Part shown: positions 1 to 11,429 of the stretch, piece after piece
Layout: every line of letters starts with the position of its first letter
Position numbering within the stretch: position 1 is the first letter of the stretch
Origin: Suillus spraguei
Lineage: Eukaryota > Basidiomycota > Agaricomycetes > Boletales > Suillaceae
Direction: 5' to 3'
Length of the DNA stretch: 36,502 nt
Assembly: GCA_016800925.1 (NCBI GenBank)
Contig: JABCPU010000589.1
Span: 1 to 36,502, forward strand
Notes under the pieces: model-generated
Databases searched by the model: none
What the model was told of the DNA's origin: nothing
The model's input: the letters and a program-made list of their open reading frames with translations, nothing else
Translations under genes and position numbers: made by a program

Positions 1-2440
1 GTCCACCGTCCCGTCTTGCAAAGCAAGATCATAAAACTCTAGCGACGGAAATCTGGAAATGGAAGGATGCATCCTGTACTGTACATCAAGCATAATTGAT
101 GGAACGACTATAATTTCATAAGAAGTCTCCTAACGGATGAGGTCAGGATCACACACCTCCTTCTTCAGTAAGCCTCTCAAATAAACTGATCCCAAGGCCG
201 TTGAGTTGCGCCTCGCGACTGACGATGACGGGAGGTAATTGCTTGTGGTCCCCAATAAGGGCAACATGCTGAGACTGCGCCAATAGTCAGAACAAAAACG
301 GAGAAATTCCAGTCAGCTCACTCCTCGCATCAAAGGAATCAGTGACGCTGGCTCTGTCGACATGGAAGCCTCATCTAAAAACACAACTGGAAAGTCGAGA
401 ATATTCAGTGCAGCGCTGGCAGATGTAATACACGTTGTGCAAATCTGTCAAGCCATGAATCGGGGTAAAGTGGGGTAGACTGTAAATCACTCACTACGTC
501 AGCCGCAGTAGTGATATCATTGAGCATTTTCTGATGAAGCGCATACAGTTTCGCCCTCACCGCCAAAACTTGCCTCTCCAATACACTAAACGCAGTCCGC
601 ATCCTACCAAGCCTTTCCGAACTGCCCGATTTTTCAGCTACAACGATCTTGTCTTCCAGCGCACCCAACTTCTTTCGACGTTCTCCTGGTCTTTCAAAAG
701 CTGGTCGACTTTAATCTTCAGAGGATGCGCCTCCAGCTTCGCATCTAAAGTATATTCGTGTAGAGACGATTTGATTTTAGCACCAAACCCGACTCGGAGG
801 GGTTTCACGCCAGCCGCCGCAAAACCCTCCACGAGATTATCGACCGCGACATGGTATAAGTGCAGACAAGAAGAGGGTGATGCACTTCGAAGTGAACCTT
901 GAACAAAAAATCAGAGACAAATATCAAATCGTCGTCAATGATATCGAACCTTGAGCCAATTTCACAGCTTCGATGATAGTTTTCGTTTTTGCCTGTACCA
1001 GGCGGCTGAAGTGAATGTCCTTTAGTTTTCAATCTCACTTGACCACATGAAACGTACTCCTTGAACAAGACTGATGCGTTCGCCGATCATCATGGCGATA
1101 GCTCGAATCTGCGTGGCATTCAGGCCCTCAAGGACCGGGTCACCATCTATTGCAATTGGATTAACCCGTGAGTATCGCCTTGCCCAGCTTTGGATGTGCA
1201 TGTCTTCTCTAAACGCGCCTCCGTGCTCTCGCACCTCACGGCTGTCATGCTCAAGCCTCCCTCGAGGCACGTACTCGACCTCATCTGCAGGCTGCAGCGT
1301 ACATGCAATAACGGTCTATCCGGGGAAAACGAACGCAACAATACGTCTCGCCAAATGGGTTCCGTGTAGAATAAATTGGTTATTCTGGAGAGGATATCAA
1401 ATGAGATCGGTCTCTAGTGCTTGCGGGTCCTGATGGAATCGAGAAATGGCTTCCCGCATACGAATGAACATGATGTTGGACCGCCCTACGTCCAAGCGCC
1501 AGCAGCCATCTCCAACTTCGAATTTCTCTTCGAATGCTATGCGCAATTGTGACGCAGTCCGGCTGAGGACGCTTCCTCGGTATGGTGATTCTTGAAGCGG
1601 ATCAAACCTTGAAACGAGAATTTGAGTGCCGTTCCTGATCACAATGAGTGCGCACGTTCGACAAGATTCTAATCGAGACAACTCACTCAAATCTATGTTC
1701 CGGTAAGTCGACACCAGGACCAAGAGAAAATGAAGCTACAGGACGTCCAAACTGTGGTGCGCCCATCCAAAAAGCAGAAAGACCCCGTCAACGTATACCC
1801 CTCTTCTTCTAATCGAACCAACGACCAAGTAGACAGTCGCTGCCTCAGAACTGGCCTCATCCTCGATTTGTTCAGACTCCAATAAGGATAAAAAACTGCG
1901 AAACAACTGATTTAATACAAAGGCAAACTTCATAAGAGCAACGAACTGTTTATTATACGCTTGAATCTCTTCGAAAAATGGCTCTCCCTGCTGCACTTGG
2001 ATGTGGGGAGGGTTTACGCGTTTGATGTATCTTCTGTGCCGTTGACCATCGATTTGCGGAGTACTGTTGGTGCGCGAAGTGGCTCTTAGTCGCCAGTCGG
2101 AGCGCTGAGAAGGTGGAAGAGGGGCATGATTTCCAGAATAATAATCTTCTACTGGGATATCTAATTCCTTTGGTTTTTGAAGTAACAACTGAGCTGAACC
2201 CCGCGAGGGACACGAAATCGAAAACTTTGCTCGATGGGCGCCTGGAAGTTTGTGATTGTAATTCTGAGCGTGTCTTTCGAGACCACTGAAATAGTTGCGG
2301 ATACCAAGGAAACTCAGGTTTCTCGCAGATCGAGAAATCCTGTAGCCGTTCAAGGACATCTTGGTTGATGTCGGGATACATGCATTGTTCCGAGCAATAC
2401 CTCCGCGCAAAGCTTCCGATACCGACTTTTTCGGATGCAA
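1..2440 (-). pseudogene. UPF1-like superfamily-1 RNA helicase, decayed, cut by window edge
   Basis: Minus-strand fragments give the SF1 helicase motifs in order. A PPGTGK Walker A lies near 989-1005, then a motif Ia stretch ending VDNLVEGF near 830-850. Motif II reads VVFLDEASM near 365-390, motif III GDHKQLPP near 235-260, and motif IV YRMHP near 70. GT-AG introns separate them, for example one placing ADV before ICTTC near 425-487. The upstream part (1400-1720) fits the 1B-barrel region of this family, and 1736-2440 may be its N-terminal part, which I recognise only weakly. The frame is broken repeatedly: one extra A right after the Walker A lysine, one base missing in motif Ia near 850, one extra base near 1350, and a further frame change near 1310. 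The family unwinds RNA/DNA with ATP. This copy probably makes no full product. The C-terminal part lies outside the window. Confidence 0.75.
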
Positions 2441-2714
2441 GAGTGTAGCCAGTGCGTATGGTTGAATACCGACGCTCGGAAGTGTGTCCTCAATGTGAAA
2501 GTCGTTGTGAAGTGGGATTTTGGGAGGAAATCAAAATATTGCAGATAGGGACATGACCAGCACAGCCACACACTTTCCGTACTAGTTCATCATACTGTAG
2601 ATATAAGGTCAACGAGCAACACATTATTATAATCAAATTGAACTGATTAAGACAAGTAAATACAAGTGTCGATACTCCGTTAAGCTCGTGTACTCCTGAG
2701 TAACTAAACTAAAC

Positions 2715-5700
2715 TTATGCCACCGTAGACACTTCAGTAATGTGGCGGTATGAACCCGATGTTTGGAGATGTTGCTACATGCGCAGGTCAGGTCGTTAGT
2801 CTAGGCGATCATTGAAACACGCACCTTTGCCATTTTCTCGCCTTCTGATAAGATAGGGAGACACGATTTTAGATCCTTCAAACACCATTGCCTCGTGAGC
2901 CAGGAGAGGAGATTACGATCCCAGAAAGATCGAAATATCTGGGAGAGCCTCTCGTCACGTGGATTCGGTGCTCGTAAGAGATGAACAATCCAGTTTTGAC
3001 ATGCGTAGTTGAGAGCATCAGAAGCAGAACGACTTTCTTCCTGTGCTTCATATGCGAAACTTGAAAAGACCCTCATTGTATGAATGATCTCTATGTCTGG
3101 TGAAAGATGACCATGTGGTAATGCTTCAGAGGAATGATCCTGGTGCCTCATTGCTAGAAATGCCGGAAACATCAGGAAATCCGGTAATGTTTTGAACTGC
3201 TGGATAACTTGAAAAGCCGGGTGCAGGCGCATGTCTGGAGTAATTGTGTACTCTCTGAGTGCCTCTAGAGTCCTCCAAAATTCTTCCATGGTCCCCCAGA
3301 TTGTGGTCTGCCATGCTTGACCATGTGGCGTTAACAGCCAGTCTCGCCCTCCATGGTTCTGTAGCCAGTCCCGACCAATCTCTGTCTGCAGCCATTTTCG
3401 TCCGCAATTTTCTTGTAGCCATCTTCGCCCGCCTTCGGCCTGCAACCAGTCTCGTCCACCCTCTGCCTGCAACCAGTCTTCGCCACCCAGGATCTGCAGC
3501 CATGTTCGTCCGCACAGGCTCTGCAGCCAGTCTTGCCCACCCTGAGTCCGCAACCAGTCTTCACCGCTCCAAGTCTGCAGCCAGCGTCGGCCGTGGAGGG
3601 TCAGCAACCAGGATTCCCCACTCCTAGTCTGCGGCCAGCCTTGCCCCCAAAAGGTCTGCAGGCATTTTTGTGCAGCATGGGTTTGCAGCCAACCTAGCCC
3701 GGCCTGGGTCTCTAGCCAATAGCATCCAGCCTGAGTCTGTAACCAGTAGCGTCCGGCCTGGGTCTGCAGCCAATCTTGCTCTTCCGAGGTCTGCAAATTT
3801 CTCACGCCATGGATCTGCAGCCAGGATTCGTCCCATGTCTGCACAAGGTCTGTGCTACTGAGAGGTGGAAGCGAGGGCGGGGATGAGAAGAGCTGGTAAG
3901 GTGGGGGTGAGTGTTGCTGAAAAAACACTCGCTTGCCCCAGTTCTGCAGCCAGGCCTTTCCCCGCGAGGGCGAGGGCGAGGGCAAGAATAGCTGGGAAGG
4001 CTGGGGCAATTGTTGCTGAAACGACACCCGCTTGCTGGCCTTTCCCCACCGCGTCGGCAACCACCGTGACTGCGTTCCTCCATCAGTCAGCAGCCAGTCT
4101 TTCCTGCCCACTGTCTGCAACCAACTACGACCTCCCTCGCCCCTTAGCCAGATTATCCCGCTTGTAGACTGTAACCAGTCTCGACCTCCCTCGGTCACTA
4201 GCCACAATCGCCCGTCTTCAGTCTGCAGCCAGTTTCGACCTCCCTCGGTCTCTAGCCACACTCGCCCGTCTTCAGTCTGCAGCCAGTTTCGACCTCCCTC
4301 AGCCCATAGCCACATTACCCCGCCCGTTGTCTGCAACCAGCTTCGACCTCCCTCGGTCTTCAGCCACAGTAGCAGGCCCCCACCCTGCAACCAGCATCGA
4401 CCTCCTTCGGTCTCTAACCACACTCGCCCACCCTCAGCCTGCAACCAGCTTCGACCTCCCTCAGTCTCTAGCCACACATTCCCGCTCCCAGTTTGCAACC
4501 AGCTTCGACCTCCCATGGTCTGTAGCCATACTTGTCCATCCTCAGTCTGCACCCAGCCTTGACTTCCATCGGTCTGCAGCCATACTCGCCCGTCCCCACT
4601 CTGCAACCAGCATCGACCTCCTTCGGTCTCTAACCACACTCGCCCACCCTCAGCCTGCAACCAGCTTCGACCTCCCTCAGTCTCTAGCCACACATTCCCG
4701 CTCCCAGTTTGCAACCAGCTTCGACCTCCCATGGTCTGTAGCCATACTTGTCCATCCTCAGTCTGCACCCAGCCTTGACTTCCTTCGGTCTGCAGCCATA
4801 CTCGCCCGCCCCCACTCTGCAACCAGTCTTGACCTCCCTTGGTCTGTAGCCACACTCGCCCGTCCTCAGTCTGTAACCAGCTTCGACCTCCCTCGGTCTC
4901 TAGCCACACTCTCCCGTGCTCAGTCTGTAACCAGCCTTGACCTCCCTCAGTCTGCAACCAGCCTTGACCTCCCTCGGTCTGTAGCCACACTTGTCCGCCC
5001 TGGCTCTGCAGCCAATCCTTTCCCCACTGCGTCAGCAACCACTGTGTCCCCCCATCGATCAGCAGCCAGTCCTGCCCCCTCTGGGTCAGTAGCCAGTCTT
5101 CCCCTCCTGCAGTCTGCAGCCAGGCACGCCCGTCCAGAGTTTCTAGCCAGAATTGTAACTCTGAACTGCGATGTCCCCGAAGCCATAGAAAACTTATAAG
5201 GACTTGCAGAGGCTCCGGTGGCTGCACCATGAAAGATGATAAGAGTTCTAGGCTCTGGAGATCGGAGGTCTCGATAGTTTGACCCTGCCTATTCAATTGT
5301 GAAAGCGTGTCGAGGAGGGTCGTGTTTTCTGGAATCTCGCGCACTATCAAGTGGAGAGAGGAAAGTGCAAGTAGGGAGTGCGGTGATGTGATATATTTCA
5401 CTTGAGGGAGACTGCAGTTGGACCGGTGGGAAGCATAGTCACGAATGGATGAGTGATAGATATTCACAGGGAGACTGTTGTCGGTGGGAACATCTATGAG
5501 AGACCGCAGTTGCACCAGCACTCTTTCGACGTCCCTTCCCTGACCAGGGCCAAGAAGCTTCGAGATTTGTGACATAGGCAAGGGATCTGCAAGGGCAGCA
5601 ACAACGGACAGGTGCAGGTATGCCTGCGTCGGATCGGCGCATGTAGAGAGAATACGGTCGTACAACTTGTACACCTCCGTTCCTGGAAGGAGGTCACTCG

Positions 5701-6736
5701 CTAGTTCGAGCAGGAGCTCGAGTCGGTCGTAGGGATCATTGTGTCGATCATCGATAAACTTCATCATCGTGGAAGCCACAATGAAACGTCTCCCAGCTCG
5801 GTTCGCTAGTCGCTCGAGCTGAACCTTCGTTGGCTGCGGAAAAGTGGGAAAGCGACTTTGCAGTTTTGTGAAGGAATGCTGCAAGAAAAGATAGATGTCT
5901 TCGTCGACATCTGCGCCGTCTAGCGAGATGGTGGCAGCAACGCCCTGGCCGGAAATCTTCACTGGTATCTCACACACGAGCGGGCGCACATCTTCGTGTT
6001 GCATGGCTTCATGAATATGCTCTTCCGAGCGGCTCGTAACTAGAATGTGGGTCACAGGCAGATCAGGATCCTGAAGAGCTTGGGCGAGCAAGGAAACGAG
6101 TTCAGCAACCTCGATTTCGGATTTTTTCTCATTCAAGGGTTCGATTGTGGGTTGATCAAGGGATTCTGGTGCGGAGTGATCAAAGGATTCCGTGCATTCA
6201 TCAAGGGCATCAATAACAAACGCCAAAGGCGGACAGTCGCGCAGCCTAGATTTGAGCTGCCGCAGAGGTCGAGAAAACAACGCCTCTATCTGGTCGCAAA
6301 GAGACCCGTCAGGGTGTAGGAGGGCAGGGTTATCGAGGATGGCTCTATTCACGTGCTGCCTAATGCTGGGGAAATTGGTGGCCAGCTGGTAGGCAAGCGT
6401 CGCAAAGAGACGATCAGTTGTACGCCGATTCGTGTGCTTGCGGGAGAAAAAGAACGTTCCGGCGAGCCGCTTCTCGACATTCGTCTCCTCTGTCACTTTA
6501 AAGCCTCTCATCCTTTTGGCTACAGTAAAGGCAACAGCAGACTTTCCAACGCCCGCAGTGCCATGAAGCCAAATGAGTTGATTCTTCGATGTTTCGTCTA
6601 ATACTTTGTAGATATAGTCGAGGAGCACCACTCGGGTGCCTTCCAAACATTGGGGATGGGGCAAGCGTTCACGAGAGTCATATTGAGCGCCCTTGACAGC
6701 GACCTGGGCCAACTTCTCCCAAGTGCCTTCGGACAT
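2715..6736 (-). CDS. NACHT-type NLR with C-terminal nonapeptide (WLQTxGGxx) repeat array, copy 1
   Basis: Predicted protein of 1323 residues from two exons (2825-6736 and 2715-2774). The NACHT ATPase is clear: Walker A GTAGVGKS at about residues 59-66 and Walker B FVIDALDEC ending near 181. The arm/winged-helix region follows, with YHSSIRDYASH near 430. From about residue 530 to 1150 runs an array of some 60 nine-residue units, interrupted near 920-985 by a Pro/Ser/Gln-rich segment. About 170 residues follow that are conserved in the second copy (PAFQVIQQFK, LPDFLMF). The last intron (2775-2824, 50 nt) is supported because both copies then continue with the same HLQ tail. The first ATG, 6736, gives MSEGTWEKL, matching the other copy. 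A donor near 6800 and an acceptor near 6745 could add an upstream exon. In fungi NACHT proteins act as signalling receptors in incompatibility and defence; that role here is inferred. No effector domain is seen at the N-terminus. Confidence 0.85.
3330..3800 (-). repeat. 27-bp tandem coding repeat, NLR1 block B (about 19 units)
   Basis: Second block of the same nonapeptide array, after the Pro-rich interruption. Units are more diverged than in block A, with replacements such as CLQT and WPQT and non-Gly residues at the turn. This suggests an older block that is homogenised less. Confidence 0.85.
3810..4095 (-). repeat. Pro/Ser-rich interruption inside the NLR1 repeat array
   Basis: In frame with the NLR, the Trp periodicity stops and is replaced by a low-complexity segment rich in Pro, Ser, Gln and Phe. 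It contains two related halves, each with FQQ followed by a Pro-rich run and QLF. The plus strand shows GC-rich runs of 'gcgagggcgagg' type. It probably forms a flexible linker between two repeat blocks. Confidence 0.7.
4100..5150 (-). repeat. 27-bp tandem coding repeat, NLR1 block A (about 41 units)
   Basis: On the minus strand a Trp codon recurs every 27 bp, encoding W-L-(Q/E)-T-x-G-G-x-x. Positions 1, 2, 4, 6 and 7 are nearly fixed, and the last two before the next Trp vary (RV, RS, QG, QD, NV, RC). A recent 216-bp (eight-unit) duplication is visible: 4385-4600 is followed by a near-identical 4601-4816. All frames on both strands stay open over long stretches because the period is a multiple of three. 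Confidence 0.9.
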
Positions 6737-6889
6737 ATCCAAAAACTGGTAATTATGTCAGAGATGGAGATAAGGGAAGATATACGGGTGGGTACACTCA
6801 CGTTGACTCTTCAACAAGAGGACGACGATAAATTGATAATGGTAACGCAGATCAGTGAGATCAAGTCTTACTAGTCAAGTAAAGACAGT

Positions 6890-8733
6890 GGGATTAGAAA
6901 CCATAGGAGCAGCAATTATCTTGCGACTTACCAGGACGCAAATCTAAGGATAGAAGGCAAAGTTATAACTTGGACTCTGGCAGGTAATGATGTCGTGAAA
7001 CGATGTTTTGTATAGTAAGTCTGCTTAACGGCGGTGATCATGAAGCAGTGGGTAACGGAACAAACTCTGTCACTCACAGTAGAGTGATAGAAATAAAAGG
7101 TGTCGAGATTGAATGGAATGATGTGGATGGAATGCAGCTGAAAGACGACAAAGCGCTTATCTGGCAGGTTTGCACAGCAGGTCACGGTAGATTGCCGTAT
7201 CACTGCCGCACCGAAACATAAATTCAACTTCAACTTATTAATAGTTTTCGACAAGTACAACAAGTACTTTCCTCATGGATCATACGAACTTTGAGAAGCT
7301 GAATTTACATAAATTTGAACAGGTTGGGTGTGTTGCAACTTGCACCGCGGGCGTGCGAGCGGTGAGTCTTAATATTTATTGAAAACACACAAGTGACAAA
7401 CTCAAACACGAGAGTTTGTCTCAGAGGCCCATTCGGCCCAGCTAAATAAAATTCCAGCTTCCCAACACCTGTACGCTACTTGGCAGTAGCAAGTTCTCAC
7501 CGACTATCCAGTTATGCTTGATTTTTGAAGCAGAACACGTGCGCCATTGGGTGTGTAATCCAGTACCCGTATGTAAAAGCACGAGGATATACACGGGTTG
7601 GCCTTATTTTTGGAACACAATAGTTTGGACAACGTTGAGTGGTTTTAACCAGTGCAGGAGACAGTCTTACCGGTTTGCAACTTGAGAGGTAGAATGCGAT
7701 TGGAGGATATGATGGCTTCATACTCGCCATGCTGTTCCATGTTATGTACACACTTCAAGCCGAGGGCTTGGCAGAGGCTGGCTTTGACGTACAAGCTGTG
7801 CAAACCAAGAATGAGAGTTAGGAGAGACGAAGAGTGTAAGAGTAGGAGATGAATGGGCATTTAGACTGGCCTGTGAATAAGAGGTATAGCAATCGCTAAC
7901 TGCCCGTCCAGCCTGTCTAGTTTCTTTCCCTGTACTTTAATACTGACGTCAATTGTTCACATCCAGCGCAGATGAGGCAATGGCGAGGACTAGCACATTC
8001 ATTGTAAAATAGTATGTCTGTCTTGTCTTGTAGGCGTATCACTCAGTATGACGTTTTTATTTACTGCAACAGCGCACAGTGGCTGCATCCTCAGATCTCG
8101 TCAAACACAATTCCCATAGACATGCACCACTCGACGTTCACAACCATGCATTCATAGCATCTCAGCCATCTGCGTTCACATCTTTGAGTTGCATTGAATT
8201 GAGACACGACAGCTTGAACAAATGGAATGCAGGTTACTTTTTACTTGATCGCTGTGAAGAAAGCGCTACTTCAACCAACACAGCAAGAGGTGCTTACCCC
8301 ACGTGCAGACAATGTATATGGTACGTAACTTTTTCATTATGTGTTCCAGTTCTAGAATGTATCGGATGTTCATTCCGAACAATTATCAGCGGGTTCCGGT
8401 ATCTCGCATGAAGTGGAGGGGGACTCATACAGGTTTTTTCGGGTTTCACGAAGGCAATGCATTGCTGTATCAATGGCGTAGGAGAAGAAGGTCAATGTAC
8501 GTGATAATGTCCTCAATATAAATTCACAGGTTCTCGGGTCTGTTCGTTTAGAGCAGGGCTCCCAAGGCTTGAAAGTAGAGAACTTCTTGTATCCCTTCCA
8601 GAGCCTTTAGGGAGTCTCTCAGTCACTACCGCTATCAGAGGTCGTCAACTGTGAGCTTATCACTATGCATACAACATTTGCTACTTTCTAATATTCCTAG
8701 ATTATATTCAAGTCACTGGACGACGACCTTACC
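6890..8733. other. NLR1-HET1 divergent intergenic region
   Basis: No gene recognised. The region separates the divergent NLR1 and HET1 starts and should hold both promoters. Its right part (about 7440-8733) is similar along its length to sequence upstream of HET2 (about 15255-15340 and 18540-19689). Shared stretches include 'cctgtacgctact' and a 'ttttggaaca' block. The open frame at 6928-7263 on the minus strand resembles no family I know. Confidence 0.6.
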
Positions 8734-10276
8734 ATGAGTACCTCTTCTGCTGCAACAGACAGCCATGACCCCCTCAAAAATCTCATTCAGGACGTATTCG
8801 ATGAACACATCACCAACGAGATGCCCATTCATCTACTTCATATCACGAAAGACGATGAGAAGACAGAATTTCAACTCGTGGACAGGGATGTCATTAGGGG
8901 CCACTTCGAAAAGGTCCCCGACGAGATTTATGCAGATTTTTCTGTAAAGATGCTCGTGGACGGGGAGGAGAGGGAGGATCGTATCAGAGAGCACGTGAAG
9001 AAGAAACTTAAATACGCTGTCCTCTCGCATAGGTGGAGCAAGCAAGAGCCTCTGTACCACGATATTCTGGACCAAACGATGGGAATTCCCGATGACCAAG
9101 AGCCAGTCCTTGATGACCAGCCAGGATGGAAGAAGCTTCAACGTTTTTGCCGCACAGCCAACGATGTCCACGGCTGTGAATTTGCTTGGAGCAATATGTG
9201 CCGCATAAACAAAACAAGCAGTTCAGAGTTGGACGAATCCATCCATTCCATGTTTCGCTGGTACAGAAATTCTCATGTGTGCATCGCTTTCCTTTCGGAA
9301 ACAGCAGACCTTGCTGCTCTTCAACTCCAGGAGAAGGGTCAAAGTGGTGAACAGGCAGTCGATGCTAAGAGCTCCTTGCTCCGTCGCGAATTAAATTCTA
9401 CGGATCAAACTGGGAGCCCCTCATCCCAGGTTCTATGAACGACAGAGGCAACAAAGACTTCATGAAAAAGATATCAACGCTCACCGGCATTCATCCGAAT
9501 GATCTTGAATCATTCACTCCTGGTATAGACCGAGTGCCTGAAAAGATGCTGTGGGGGCATCCAAGAGACGAATGACTCGCATCGAAGACATGACGTACTC
9601 ACTCGTCGGAATATTTGATATCAGCCTCATGATTACGTATAGTGAAGGCAACAGAGCCTTCTTCCGTCTCATGGAGGAGATAATAAAGAGATACGACAAA
9701 TGGGATGTGTTTTTATGGAGCGGTCGTTGTTCCCGCTATAACGCGGCCCTTCCAGATGCTCCGGACTCTTATACTCCGCGCTGCCATGCCCCGCGCTGTG
9801 CTGCACCGCGCTGCTCTGCCCAGCGCTGCTGTGCTACGGGGTGCATTAAAATACTCCGAGACACAATTAATCTGACGGCATGCTACGAGTACGGAGACAG
9901 GCGCTTTGCCTTGACCAATCATGGACTTGAAATTTAGGTGCTCCTACTGAACGTCAATTTAGAGAGCATCAGTGAAGAGTCGCCTGACTCGAGATGTCTT
10001 TCGTTTAAGCATGAACACTTTACGTTGAAGGCGAGGCACATTGGTCCGAAACCTAGTCCTCATGATAGGAACTGGGCAGTAGGTGTCCTGGACTATTCAG
10101 TCGGCGATGGAGGGTACATCGACAGGATGCGGAAAGACCCATATATCGCGTTCCTACTGTCCTTGAATAAACACGTACCTGATCATCTACCAGAAACTGC
10201 AAGGTGGAAGAAGGAGATGACAAAGGAAGTTGTTAGATTTGATTTCGTCCTCATGATCCCGCACATGCACCTCTGA
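8734..10276 (+). pseudogene. HET-domain (heterokaryon incompatibility) protein, copy 1, disrupted
   Basis: The N-terminal half is a HET domain: YAVLSHRW, GWKKLQRFC, EFAWSNMCRINK and MFRWYRNSHVCIAFLSE. Comparison with the copy at 19690 shows three lesions. About 25 bp are deleted near 9365, removing the codons for WFERGWTL and shifting frame. Two extra G occur in the G run near 9554. A TGG-to-TAG stop ends the frame at 9935-9937, where copy 2 has Trp. Beyond the stop the homologous C-terminal part stays open to 10276. HET domains are cell-death effectors in fungal non-self recognition. A truncated product of about 210 residues, retaining most of the domain, could still be made. The start at 8734 aligns with the start of copy 2. 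Confidence 0.85.
9760..9846 (+). repeat. Cys/Arg-rich pentapeptide repeat in HET1
   Basis: 15-bp units encode about five copies of P-R-C-x-A (for example PRCHA, PRCAA), followed by CCATGC. The equivalent segment in HET2 has His in place of Arg. It lies just after the WSGR motif that follows the HET domain. Confidence 0.7.
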
Positions 10277-10831
10277 CTCTGTTGTACCTTTAGTATGGCT
10301 TTCGTTATCAAACCACCACCCTTGATTTTCGGCCCATTGTATTTACTTTGTGGGTAAATGCTCTCGATAATCATTGGTTATAGTTATACCACTACGCTGT
10401 CAAAATTCAATCGACTCGACACTAAAGTTATAAACTCAATTCGTACCTGCATCGAAGTATTTTCATGAATTCATTTCCGGTATCAGGTCTTCGAAGCATG
10501 GATACCTCTCTTCGCTCGTCATCATCACGGGCATTGCGCGGGTCAGAAAATTACACGCCGGCTGAGTGGTAACCTTAGTATCAAGGTGGAAATTTCATGG
10601 AAGGAAGATTTGACTTTAAGACAAATGGCCAAGGCGTTGATATTGTGTATCGCGCACTTTATTAAAGTTCCTTTTGAAGCATCATAGCCGCTTGGGTCGC
10701 AACAAATTATGAATCTAAATCACATTCTGCCAAAACAACGCCGGGACATACAAACACTCGAGATACGAGGAAAAGAATCGACGTGTATCGACCAACTAGC
10801 AAGAATCAGACGTCATGTAACATCGAATGCG
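10277..10831. other. Intergenic region between HET1 and NLR2 3' ends
   Basis: Convergent 3' ends flank this stretch. Positions about 10290-10560 match the 3' flank of HET2 (about 21260-21500), including 'ttttcggcccattgt' and 'tcacgggcattg', which marks the far end of the duplicated module. Positions 10646-10669 are a perfect 24-nt inverted match to 18481-18504. No gene seen. Confidence 0.6.
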
Positions 10832-11429
10832 TCAGATTCGTGATAAAGATAAACTTCGAGCTTGAAGATGTTCCTGTACGCGCAATTCAGGTCATGGGCT
10901 AGAATTTTAGATTTTAGAACACATACCTGTGTAAGTTTCTCCCCTTCGCATAAAATAGTGAGACAAGAGCGCAGATCCTTCAAACACCACTGCCTTTCGA
11001 GCCAGGAGAGGAGATTACGAGTCCAGAAAGACTCGAGTATACGGATAAGCTTCTCGTCCCACGGATCCGGAGCTCGAGAGAGATGAAGGACCCAGTTTTG
11101 ACATGCATACTTCAGAGCGTCGGAAGTTAATCGACTTCGTTCCCATGCTTGGGTTGTAAAATCGATAAAGGTCGTCATTGTATGAATAGTCTCCACGTCT
11201 GGTAAAGGACGATTGTATGTCGATGTGAAGGCCAAATGATCCTGACGCCTTAACGCCAAAAAAGTCGTAAACATCAAGAAATCCGGTAAGCTCTTGAATT
11301 GCTGGATTACTTGAAAAGCGGGCCGTAAAGGTGAATATGGGACAATGATGAACTCTCTGACTGTTTCCAATGTGCTCGAGAATTCTTCCATTGTCACCCA
11401 AAGAGTCGTCAACCGCCATGTTTGGCCAT

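Noticed and set aside
6737..6742. An earlier non-ATG (TTG) start for NLR1
   Set aside because: The in-frame ATG at 6736 matches the start of NLR2 (MSEGxWEKL), and the acceptor-like sequence just upstream makes a TTG start unlikely.
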